Shown here one piece after another: positions 1-5,888 of a stretch of 28,937 nt of DNA. A program made the position numbers and the translations under genes. This DNA is from a virus. The stretch lies in the IMG/VR virus record IMGVR_UViG_3300020185_000194, positions 1 to 28,937 of that record; one strand, 5' to 3'. Numbering within the stretch: the first letter of the stretch is position 1; every line of letters begins with the position of its first letter. Below the pieces are notes generated by a model. That model made no database searches, was not told where the DNA came from, and worked only from the letters and a program-made list of their open reading frames with translations.

Positions 1-25
1 GATATATATCCGCAAGTAAACGCGA

Positions 26-38
26 TTTCCGCGGGAAA
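26..38. repeat. short inverted repeat upstream of the first leader
   Basis: TTTCC and GGAAA (26-30 and 34-38) form a 5-bp inverted repeat around GCG. The window also opens with the 10-base palindrome GATATATATC. The reading frame of the first gene stays open back to base 1, so an upstream coding extension cannot be excluded, but the shared leader element that follows argues that this is non-coding. Confidence 0.3.
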
Positions 39-58
39 ATGTGGAGATGCAAGGGAGG

Positions 59-120
59 GTTCGTATATTTACGGGGTAAGGTTGCGGTGGCAGCCGAGCG
101 TAATTAAAAACCCAATTGTG
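59..120 (+). promoter_or_regulatory. shared leader element, copy A
   Basis: A 29-base core (59-87) begins GTTCGTATATT and ends GGTTGCGG. It is identical to copy C (4991-5019) and differs at four bases from copy B (473-501). The TATATT inside it could be a -10 box (inference). The core runs into a hairpin, GGTTGC (80-85), loop GGTG, GCAGCC (90-95), six pairs including one G-U. The leader ends with ACCCAATT just before the ATG at 121. It probably directs transcription of the small gene at 121. Confidence 0.6.
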
Positions 121-450
121 ATGAGAAGGAAATGGAATGCTGATTTAGTTGTTAATATGGTTAAGTATGAACTTGAGCAGATGGGTTTAGGCCATTTTGA
201 GACAAAGCATTTGCTGGATGGTGAGAGCGGTAAAGAGCCTCACATCATGGTTACCATGGATCCGAGCGATCGTCAATTCGGTTATGTAATTGAAGCACTC
301 GATCGTTATTTCAGCATTGATATGCTGGTTAACCGGTTTAAATGCCGTCAAAATTATTACAAGCTCCCCCAGTCCAAGAAGGACGAGTTGTTTGCTCAAC
401 GCATTCACCCGGAGTTGTGGGAGCAAGAGTTCCTAAAATCAATCGCATAA
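121..450 (+). CDS. hypothetical small phage protein (109 aa)
   Basis: I do not recognise this protein. It is short, soluble and mixed in charge, with no signal peptide, membrane segment or known catalytic motif; tyrosine and basic residues are common in its second half. The start at 121 is preferred over a TTG at 82 in the same frame because 59-120 is a shared leader, and because the CCC of ACCCAATT lies 10 bases before this ATG exactly as at 532 and 623. It lies first in a segment with the RadA-like ATPase, which suggests an early or middle gene, but nothing in the sequence gives its function. The frame is open to the window edge, so an N-terminal extension is possible but unlikely. Confidence 0.65.
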   Translation: MRRKWNADLVVNMVKYELEQMGLGHFETKHLLDGESGKEPHIMVTMDPSDRQFGYVIEALDRYFSIDMLVNRFKCRQNYYKLPQSKKDELFAQRIHPELWEQEFLKSIA

Positions 451-472
451 GTTTTTGGGATTGCAAGGATTC

Positions 473-531
473 GTTCGTATATTCATGGGGTCCGGTTGCG
501 GGCAAAGCAGTTAAATTAAAACCCGATTGAT
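473..531 (+). promoter_or_regulatory. shared leader element, copy B
   Basis: The core 473-501 matches copies A and C at 25 of 29 positions. The hairpin arms are GGTTGC (494-499) and GCAGTT (507-512); they still pair, using G-U wobbles where copies A and C have G-C. The ten bases or so before the core (TTGCAAGGA) also resemble copy A. ACCCGATT follows, with its CCC 10 bases before the ATG at 532. It probably drives the 24-codon ORF and the ATPase downstream. Confidence 0.6.
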
Positions 532-606
532 ATGTGGATTGATGATGTGTGTAGTTTGGTGTTGATTGAAGCGATAGCGATAGAAGAAATTAGTGAGAAT
601 AAATAA
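532..606 (+). CDS. 24-codon small ORF or leader peptide
   Basis: This ORF encodes a 24-residue acidic, hydrophobic peptide that begins MWIDDVCSLV and ends EEISENK. It is supported by position rather than length: its ATG stands at the same distance from leader copy B (30 bases) as the starts at 121 (33) and 5052 (32), and it carries the start-proximal ACCCGATT with CCC at -10. Its stop at 604-606 lies 16 bases before the ATPase start at 623, so it may be a leader peptide that tunes ATPase translation, a genuine microprotein, or the remnant of a deleted gene. No homology can be judged at this length. Confidence 0.4.
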   Translation: MWIDDVCSLVLIEAIAIEEISENK

Positions 607-611
607 AAAAA

Positions 612-622
612 ACCCAATTAAT
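612..622 (+). promoter_or_regulatory. start-proximal ACCCAATTAAT motif of the ATPase gene
   Basis: ACCCAATT occurs directly before the starts at 121 and 623, and ACCCGATT before 532, always with CCC beginning 10 bases upstream of the ATG. None is a Shine-Dalgarno sequence. The copy here is complementary over 11 bases to 1366-1376, immediately after the same gene, so it may be a target for RNA pairing that blocks initiation. Confidence 0.5.
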
Positions 623-1360
623 ATGTTGCAAGTAAAAGTTACCAAGATGAATGACCTGAAGTTCGAGAAGAACTTATTCAACCCGTTGAAAACAGGCCGT
701 GCGATTGATAGTTATTTTAGTAGTGAAGGTGGTGTAATGCCAGGAACGAATACCGTTGTTACGGGTGATCCAGGTGTTGGTAAAACAACAGTGTTGCTAG
801 ATATCCTTGCTGACATGAATAATAAGGGCAAGAAAGTGTTGTTTGTGTCGGGTGAGATGAATCAGATTGATATGGTTGGTTACGTTAAGCGTTTCCCCAA
901 GTTTGGTGATGTGCCGATTTTGTTTTTAGGCGATAGCGATGATGAGGATCCGCTTGAAGTATTGCGTGGTGCATTTAATGTTGGTTATGATTGTGTGTTG
1001 ATTGATTCGATTGCGGAGGTAGCAGTCATGATTCAAGATTATTACGGTGGCACTTATAAGGGTGCGACGACGAAGCTACTGACGTTGCTTGAAGAACAGA
1101 ATATGGGTGAGAATATGCGTGGTATTAATACGGCAACGTTGCTCATCCAGCAAGTAACCAAATCAGGTTCGTTCGCTGGTTCAAATCGCATTAAGCATAT
1201 GACGACAGCGATGGGTCATTTAAAATTCGATAATGAAGGTAATCGTTACCTCGCATTTAGTAAAAACCGTCGTGGTGGTAGCATGAATAAATTTTTCTTC
1301 AATTTAAACACCAAGAATCAAGTGAATTGGATGTATGAAGAAGCAGCAAACGCTGAATAA
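623..1360 (+). CDS. RadA/RecA-superfamily ATPase (phage RadA-like)
   Basis: This is a RecA-fold ATPase of 245 residues. Walker A is GDPGVGKTT (48-56), an SGE follows at 76-78 as in RadA/Sms, Walker B is CVLIDS (124-129), and KNRRGG (215-220) matches the KNRFG-type motif of RadA. The preceding HMTTAMGHL resembles the RadA segment before that motif. It lacks the N-terminal zinc finger and the C-terminal Lon-like domain of bacterial RadA, so it is the ATPase core only. The role is probably ATP-driven DNA strand exchange or branch migration in phage recombination or replication; a KaiC/DnaB-like relative is an alternative. The start at 623 is chosen over 593 because ACCCAATT sits before it at the conserved spacing and 593 lies inside the upstream 24-codon ORF. 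Confidence 0.75.
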   Translation: MLQVKVTKMNDLKFEKNLFNPLKTGRAIDSYFSSEGGVMPGTNTVVTGDPGVGKTTVLLDILADMNNKGKKVLFVSGEMNQIDMVGYVKRFPKFGDVPILFLGDSDDEDPLEVLRGAFNVGYDCVLIDSIAEVAVMIQDYYGGTYKGATTKLLTLLEEQNMGENMRGINTATLLIQQVTKSGSFAGSNRIKHMTTAMGHLKFDNEGNRYLAFSKNRRGGSMNKFFFNLNTKNQVNWMYEEAANAE

Positions 1361-1365
1361 AAAAC

Positions 1366-1452
1366 ATTAATTGGGTGATGGGGGTGCGGTCATAACGGTG
1401 ACGGTGCCCCCGTCTTACCAACGGGGTGCGTGCGTGCGTACGGCGTACCGTA
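1366..1452 (+). ncRNA. candidate GC-rich structured RNA with anti-leader sequence
   Basis: This stretch begins six bases after the ATPase stop with ATTAATTGGGT, the exact complement of 612-622. It is followed by two hairpins that compete for the same C run: 1380-1387 with 1404-1411 (GGGGGTGC/GTGCCCCC, eight pairs, two of them G-U) and 1408-1413 with 1421-1426 (CCCCGT/ACGGGG, loop CTTACCA). A third stem, TACGG/CCGTA, lies at 1439-1452. Bases 1381-1440 have 40 G or C in 60, far above the rest of the window. TGCG is repeated three times near 1427-1438. No T run follows, so it is not a standard terminator. It could be a 3' UTR element or a small regulatory RNA; the limits are uncertain. Confidence 0.35.
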
Positions 1453-1600
1453 TAGGTATCCCACCGGCGCTGATGTCCATCGACGTGTATATTACCATAC
1501 GTGTAGTTACGATATATTAGTGTATCGAAAATAACTATAGTACCTCGACAAGTATATACGAATATCCTCAATTAACATGGATACCTTACTATCCCCTCAC

Positions 1601-1610
1601 ATATTTATAC
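1601..1610 (+). promoter_or_regulatory. late-promoter-like ATATTTATAC
   Basis: This is a variant of ATATTTATAA, which recurs upstream of 6209, 8675, 11072 and 21456. It lies 19 bases before the ATG at 1630 and would start the run of virion-type genes. Assignment as a promoter is inference. Confidence 0.4.
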
Positions 1611-1629
1611 GCAACATTTAAGAACACTC

Positions 1630-2688
1630 ATGAAAGAATTAAGCACATTTAGAGAATTCCTCAACGAAAACGAGGACGATGGATACGATAGAGCATCTAA
1701 AGAACTATTTGATATGACTTGGGACGAAGTACGCAGAGAAAATGATCCACGTATGAGACAAGCAGTTCACGATGAAGTTCAAAAAGACGATGATACTTAC
1801 ATTGATGATGTTCAAGAAAACCAATCATCTTCACAAGAATTTTACGAAGTAGAATTTGTTGAAATGAACGGTAACGAAGTCACTCGAGACTTCAGACATT
1901 TTACCGACGAGAACGAAGCAAAACAAATGTTTAACGATCTCAAATCCAATCCAGAGATTGTTAGGATTACAAGAACCGAATTATTTAAAGGCGACGGAAA
2001 AAACTACTTAGGTGGTTCGGAAGAAAGAGAATCCGCCGTAAATAAAGAAACAGATTTACACCGTATATTTCTTAACTCTCGTTTAGGAGATAAGAGATTC
2101 GAAGAACCAGAATCTATCATGCAGTTTTTCAAAAGAAAAAACCAAGCACGTGAAGAGTTTCTATCTTCACCAGAACTTAACGAATTTGACGACAAATCCA
2201 TGAAGGATTACGGTGATGCTATGAAAGTTGCTTTAGGAGCGGATAAAGAAGAAACTTCCATCGAAAAAATATATATGGATATGTTGAAGAATGAATTACC
2301 ATCACAAGATGAGGTAAACGATGCATTCGAAAAATTTGAAAGAGAAACTCATTATTTAAATAATAAGCCAGTTGGTGAGTGGGATGCTATGGATATGTCA
2401 AATTGGAAATCAATTTTACGTAAAGATGGTAAAATAATGGAAAGTATGGCTAGGCATAGAGTTTCTTACACTAAGAAAGATTCTTCTAAAGATTCTATTG
2501 ATTTTATAGGTGGATTAAATGCCGAGGATGAATTTTATGAATTGATGGATAATGATGAGATCGTTTCTGCTAGCCTTGAAATGCTTCGAGGAGATAAAAT
2601 GGAGGTAGTAGACACATGGTCCAGAGATGAGAATGGAAAAGTTTCTGTTAAATTGGACAGTGGAAAAACCTTTAACATGGGTGAATGA
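1630..2688 (+). CDS. putative internal head protein with capsid-targeting-like N terminus
   Basis: The 352-residue product is acidic, hydrophilic and rich in Asp, Glu and Lys, with no membrane segment. Its N terminus, MKELSTFREFLNE, resembles the capsid-targeting peptide of T4 internal proteins (MKTYQEFIAEA), including a hydrophobic-x-Glu site of the type cut by the T4 prohead protease gp21. Residues 71-120 form a compact segment with alternating strand-like and helical sequence (EFYEVEFVEMNG, then FTDENEAKQMF). The rest is low in recognisable motifs. It is followed by a 19-codon ORF and the ADP-ribosyltransferase-like gene, which also starts with a targeting-like peptide. I infer a protein packaged in the head and injected with DNA; the specific function is unknown. 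C-ending codons are commoner in the first half than in the second, which could mark a mosaic junction. Confidence 0.6.
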   Translation: MKELSTFREFLNENEDDGYDRASKELFDMTWDEVRRENDPRMRQAVHDEVQKDDDTYIDDVQENQSSSQEFYEVEFVEMNGNEVTRDFRHFTDENEAKQMFNDLKSNPEIVRITRTELFKGDGKNYLGGSEERESAVNKETDLHRIFLNSRLGDKRFEEPESIMQFFKRKNQAREEFLSSPELNEFDDKSMKDYGDAMKVALGADKEETSIEKIYMDMLKNELPSQDEVNDAFEKFERETHYLNNKPVGEWDAMDMSNWKSILRKDGKIMESMARHRVSYTKKDSSKDSIDFIGGLNAEDEFYELMDNDEIVSASLEMLRGDKMEVVDTWSRDENGKVSVKLDSGKTFNMGE

Positions 2689-2744
2689 AAAAAGTAAAAA
2701 GAATCATTTGGGAGAATTGGATCAAACCATGGCATCAACTTTAA
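2685..2744 (+). CDS. 19-residue basic Trp-rich micro-ORF
   Basis: The translation is MKKVKRIIWENWIKPWHQL. The ATG overlaps the previous stop in the four bases ATGA (2685-2688), and the stop TAA (2742-2744) directly abuts the ATG of the next gene at 2745, so it exactly fills the gap and keeps translation coupled. The peptide is short, strongly basic and has three tryptophans, compatible with an amphipathic or membrane-active helix. I recognise no family. It could also be only a coupling device whose peptide is irrelevant. Confidence 0.45.
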   Translation: MKKVKRIIWENWIKPWHQL

Positions 2745-4184
2745 ATGAAGCTCGAACAATTATATAGGAATATCCAAGAACGACTCGATGTCGGCGATAA
2801 ACTATGGGCGGATGTTGATGGTGGAGGAAAAAAGTCATGGAATGATTTTATTTCAAAACTATACGCACCCGATTTTGAACCTAATACCGAGGATGAAGAA
2901 AAGGTATTAGGGTTATTAATGAATTACTTCCGAACTAATAAATCAAGCGGATTAGAAATATATTTAAAAGATTTGCTACCTTTAAAATCTAAATTTCCTA
3001 AAATTTTAGATCCTCAAGCCCAAGACTACATACCTGCTGCTAGCGAAGAAACCGAATGGGTTTCAAACGGAGGAGATTACGCATGGAGAGGAGCTACTAT
3101 GCCCCTAAATCAAGCTCAAAAACTTATCCGGGATGCAGAGTACAAACACACACCGATGTTTTCGGATCGAGGGTTCGTCATCAATCAACCCAATATAACC
3201 TATGTTTCCAGGGGTGAACGTGGGTTTACCTCATTCTCTTCAGACTTAAGAGGAGCATTACAATTTAAAGGTAAAATGGGCACAGATGCCGTTTCAGTCA
3301 TCTACGGGGTAAAAAAATCCAACCCCAATCTGATAATGAATCCTGATGCTTCCGATAGCATCTCTATGTTTAAAGAAAACGAGACCTTATACGTCGGAGA
3401 TAACGTTCAACCCGATGTTGTTATTATCAATGACGTACGCATAATGGGTCAAATGTACCAAGAAGCAAGACCATGGATCAAAGCCATCGAAGATGATACT
3501 AGTTCACCCCCCATGAGATCCCAATGGGAAGCTTATGGCACTCAATGGGCAGAAAAAGTCACACTAAACCCTAGCTATGATAATGTAGATCCTGTTGATT
3601 TTAAAAACTCCCCAAAAGATACTAAAATGAAATCGCTAGAAGAGATATATACGGAGATACGTTTGAGAGAGGTCGGTGAAGGAACTTCTGAGCCATTCAA
3701 GTACAAGAAGAACTTCGAAAGAGGTGGTTCATTTGGCTATCTAATTGATGGTTATATAATTGATGGGCCTACTGGTGATGAAAAAATCCCAATTAAACTT
3801 CAAGGAATTACTTATAAAGAGCGTGTTTCTGATGATATGGAAATGGATCGCCCCGAATTTTATGAATTTGTAAATGAGCCTAACGGTACTGTTTTAGATG
3901 GAATTGAAATTATTTTCTCGCATGCTGGGGATAGTAGTTTTGGTTTGGTTAATGATGTTAAGTTTATGTTTCGTTTGATGTCTACAATTAAAGAAATCCT
4001 ACAAAAAGAATTTGCTAGTAATATGCCTAATCTTTTGATTTACTCTCCTAATAAAAAAGGTAGTGAACAAATCGAGGATACTGGTCGGCATAGGTTGTAT
4101 AAGGCGTTTATTTCAAAAGCATTTCCTAAAGCAGAAATGTTTATCGATGATCAAGGTGAAGAAATAATATTTAAATTAAAGTAG
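2745..4184 (+). CDS. putative ADP-ribosyltransferase with extra C-terminal domain (virion-delivered effector)
   Basis: Residues about 110-230 show the R-S-E pattern of arginine-type ADP-ribosyltransferases: Arg115 in AWRGAT, GFTSFSSD (160-167) as the STS-like strand, and Glu211-x-Glu213 in ENETLYVGD as the ExE motif. Such enzymes move ADP-ribose from NAD+ to a host protein; T4 Alt does this to RNA polymerase after injection with the DNA. The N terminus (MKLEQLYRNIQE) again looks like a capsid-targeting peptide. From Met295, MKSLEEIYTEIRLREVGEG repeats that layout and opens a separate C-terminal domain of 185 residues, so this may be a fusion or may contain an internal start at 3627. The start at 2745 abuts the preceding micro-ORF stop. 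The target is unknown. Confidence 0.65.
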   Translation: MKLEQLYRNIQERLDVGDKLWADVDGGGKKSWNDFISKLYAPDFEPNTEDEEKVLGLLMNYFRTNKSSGLEIYLKDLLPLKSKFPKILDPQAQDYIPAASEETEWVSNGGDYAWRGATMPLNQAQKLIRDAEYKHTPMFSDRGFVINQPNITYVSRGERGFTSFSSDLRGALQFKGKMGTDAVSVIYGVKKSNPNLIMNPDASDSISMFKENETLYVGDNVQPDVVIINDVRIMGQMYQEARPWIKAIEDDTSSPPMRSQWEAYGTQWAEKVTLNPSYDNVDPVDFKNSPKDTKMKSLEEIYTEIRLREVGEGTSEPFKYKKNFERGGSFGYLIDGYIIDGPTGDEKIPIKLQGITYKERVSDDMEMDRPEFYEFVNEPNGTVLDGIEIIFSHAGDSSFGLVNDVKFMFRLMSTIKEILQKEFASNMPNLLIYSPNKKGSEQIEDTGRHRLYKAFISKAFPKAEMFIDDQGEEIIFKLK

Positions 4185-4475
4185 ATGCGTATATCGGTTA
4201 TTATAATGGTTATATTGTGTATTACATCGTGTAGTACCACATCAAACATGCAATGTGATGAGATGTATGGGATTGATTATGATTGCGATATACCACAAAA
4301 AAACTCATATGCTGTAGATAGACATTATTATCCAAATGTTCAATCTATTTATTATTATCCTCGCTATACTCGCATTATTCGTCCCACAACGCAACCTCTT
4401 CCCCATAGTGAGCAAAAAAACGTAATATCTAAAAAACGGCCTTCAATCGTAAAAACAACTCGTGGTAGCGAGTAA
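4185..4475 (+). CDS. small phage lipoprotein
   Basis: The 96-residue product has a classic lipoprotein signal: a short basic start (MR), a hydrophobic core and the lipobox ITSC with the acceptor Cys16, followed by STT. The mature part is rich in Tyr, Pro and Arg, with a YYYPRYTR stretch, and ends basic. It should be lipidated and held in the host envelope. Phage lipoproteins of this size are usually outer spanins or superinfection-exclusion proteins; no spanin partner with an internal membrane segment is adjacent, so I leave the role open. Its ATG follows the previous stop with no gap, so it is translated with the ADP-ribosyltransferase-like gene. Confidence 0.65.
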   Translation: MRISVIIMVILCITSCSTTSNMQCDEMYGIDYDCDIPQKNSYAVDRHYYPNVQSIYYYPRYTRIIRPTTQPLPHSEQKNVISKKRPSIVKTTRGSE

Positions 4476-4526
4476 AGTATATACGGAGATATAGGAGGGG
4501 GAGTGGTGTTAAGTTAGGTTTTTTGG

Positions 4527-4536
4527 ATATTTATTA
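4527..4536 (+). promoter_or_regulatory. late-promoter-like ATATTTATTA
   Basis: This variant of the recurring ATATTTATAA motif ends two bases before the ATG at 4539. The upstream gap 4476-4526 also holds TATATACGGA and a purine run (GGAGGGGG) that lies too far from the ATG to act as a ribosome binding site. Confidence 0.3.
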
Positions 4537-4538
4537 TT

Positions 4539-4940
4539 ATGGCAACATCCTATACAAGATTACAATTAAGAAGTTTTCAAACATCTTCTGCTGATTTAAC
4601 TGCTCAAGCATATACTTTTACTTTAGCAAATAATAATAATTCTACTGCATATTTTGCTATGGAAGGTGTAAGGATTTGGGATGGTAATAAGTTTGTTTAT
4701 AAAACTTTATTTCCTTCTGCCTCTTTATCGGCATTAACTAATTGTACTGTGGTGAGTGGATCTACTAATGCTGCTTTTATAATTGATCCTAATGCTACTG
4801 CTACTTTTGCTTTTACTCCTACTGCTACTATAGCTAAAGAGCAAATGCAATTTTCAGCTCCTAACGCTCAGATATTTAGTTTAGGAGATGCAACGGCTTC
4901 TGGTTCATTACTAGGTGTAGATTTAGCTATTACCCCTTAA
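4539..4940 (+). CDS. putative small virion structural protein (133 aa)
   Basis: This product is rich in Ala, Ser, Thr and Asn with alternating beta-type sequence, such as AYTFTLANNNNSTAYFAMEG and SGSTNAAFIIDPNATATFAF, and has almost no charged residues. That composition is typical of phage decoration, tail or fibre-type proteins. It has no signal peptide or catalytic motif. It stands alone between the lipoprotein and leader copy C and has its own motif upstream, so it is probably expressed late. I do not recognise its family. Confidence 0.6.
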   Translation: MATSYTRLQLRSFQTSSADLTAQAYTFTLANNNNSTAYFAMEGVRIWDGNKFVYKTLFPSASLSALTNCTVVSGSTNAAFIIDPNATATFAFTPTATIAKEQMQFSAPNAQIFSLGDATASGSLLGVDLAITP

Positions 4941-4947
4941 GAAGGGG
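4933..4947 (+). terminator. GC hairpin over the stop codon, possible weak terminator
   Basis: CCCCTT (4933-4938) and AAGGGG (4942-4947) make a perfect 6-bp stem with a 3-base loop that contains the stop codon of the gene at 4539. No T run follows, so it could instead protect the 3' end of the mRNA or separate this gene from leader copy C. Confidence 0.35.
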
Positions 4948-4948
4948 C

Positions 4949-4970
4949 GTCATATTAAAGTCATATTAAA
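4949..4970 (+). repeat. tandem 11-base repeat GTCATATTAAA x2
   Basis: Two perfect, adjacent copies of GTCATATTAAA occupy 4949-4959 and 4960-4970, ending 20 bases before leader copy C. The 11-base period is about one helical turn, as expected for a pair of protein-binding sites. It is not seen before leader copies A or B. Confidence 0.5.
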
Positions 4971-4990
4971 ATTTGGCTCCACCGGAGATC

Positions 4991-5051
4991 GTTCGTATAT
5001 TTACGGGGTAAGGTTGCGGGCGAATCGCAGCTGTAATTTAAATTTTTAGTT
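4991..5051 (+). promoter_or_regulatory. shared leader element, copy C
   Basis: The core 4991-5019 is identical to copy A over all 29 bases, although the two lie 4.9 kb apart. The hairpin is GGTTGC (5012-5017) with GCAGCT (5027-5032), extended by the inner pair G5018-C5026. The start-proximal ACCCAATT of copies A and B is absent here and replaced by a T-rich run. It drives the DUF932 gene, whose unit closes with a terminator at 5910. Confidence 0.6.
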
Positions 5052-5888
5052 ATGAGTGATTTAATGTTTTCAGCGACTGTAAAAGATGTTCAATTCTTGA
5101 ACGACGAGCAAATTAAAGAAGTTTGCCCAGTTGCATTTTCTGAGAGTGCTAGTAGTGAAGTTTCAAAACACTACACACACATTCCAACCAATCAAGTAAT
5201 TGATGATATGCGTAAGCTAGGTTGGGGGGTTATTGAAGCGAAACAAGTTGCAGCTCGAAAAACAGCAACAACGGGTTTCCAAAAACACATGATGGTTTTC
5301 CGCCACCCAGATTTGATGGTTGAAGGAAAAGATGGTGATAATGTTTGGCCTCAAATCATCATGACTAATTCCCATGATGGTAAAAATTCATTCACGTTCC
5401 AAGCAGGAATGTATCGATTTGTTTGTTCAAATGGATTGGTAATTGCCGATGAAGAGTTCGGTTCAATGAAAATCCGTCACATGGGTTATGATTTTGATAC
5501 TTTGCGTGAAACCATCAATGAGATGGTTGATAAATTGCCCCTTACAGTTGATAGTATGAATAAGTTTAAAGCCACTACACTTGATAAAAATCAAAAGTAT
5601 GATTTGGCTCGTAAAGCACTTGAGACACGATTTAAAGTCCAAGAAAACCAGAAGGTTGACCAGCTTTATAAGATTGATCTTGATGAGTTTCTTACCCCAG
5701 TGCGTAAGGAAGATGCAGGAGATGATTTGTGGAGTGTGTTTAATCTCGTACAAGAGCGTGTAGTTACAGGAGATTTTGAATATGTTTCCGGTGCTAAAAT
5801 GCGTAAAGCTCGTGAGATTAAGAACTTTAAGCAGGATTTGAAAGTAAACCAAGAGCTCTTTGAGGTAGCGAAAGAATTCGCAGCATAA
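5052..5888 (+). CDS. DUF932 family phage protein
   Basis: The 278-residue product carries the hallmark segment of DUF932 (also known as phage/plasmid-like TIGR03299 proteins): GMYRFVCSNGLVI at 119-131, preceded by SHDGKNSF at 107-114. These proteins are common in phages and plasmids; their biochemical role is not established, and a DNA-linked role is usually suspected. The C-terminal third is charged and helical. The gene is a single unit: leader copy C upstream, a strong terminator downstream, and no coupled neighbour. Sharing its leader with the segment of the RadA-like ATPase suggests the same temporal class, probably early or middle. No signal peptide or membrane segment is present. Confidence 0.75.
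   Translation: MSDLMFSATVKDVQFLNDEQIKEVCPVAFSESASSEVSKHYTHIPTNQVIDDMRKLGWGVIEAKQVAARKTATTGFQKHMMVFRHPDLMVEGKDGDNVWPQIIMTNSHDGKNSFTFQAGMYRFVCSNGLVIADEEFGSMKIRHMGYDFDTLRETINEMVDKLPLTVDSMNKFKATTLDKNQKYDLARKALETRFKVQENQKVDQLYKIDLDEFLTPVRKEDAGDDLWSVFNLVQERVVTGDFEYVSGAKMRKAREIKNFKQDLKVNQELFEVAKEFAA

Noticed and set aside
1380-1452. Possible tRNA, because CCCGT/ACGGG with a 7-base loop resembles an anticodon arm
   Set aside because: The base after the would-be anticodon is a pyrimidine, and there is no T arm, D arm or acceptor stem in register.
1299-1571. 90-codon open frame on the minus strand over the GC-rich gap
   Set aside because: It runs into the ATPase gene, has an Arg/His-rich, low-quality composition and no start context; the gap is better explained as structured RNA.
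4490-4503. Purine run GGAGGGGG as a Shine-Dalgarno site
   Set aside because: It lies about 35 bases upstream of the ATG at 4539, too far to act as one.
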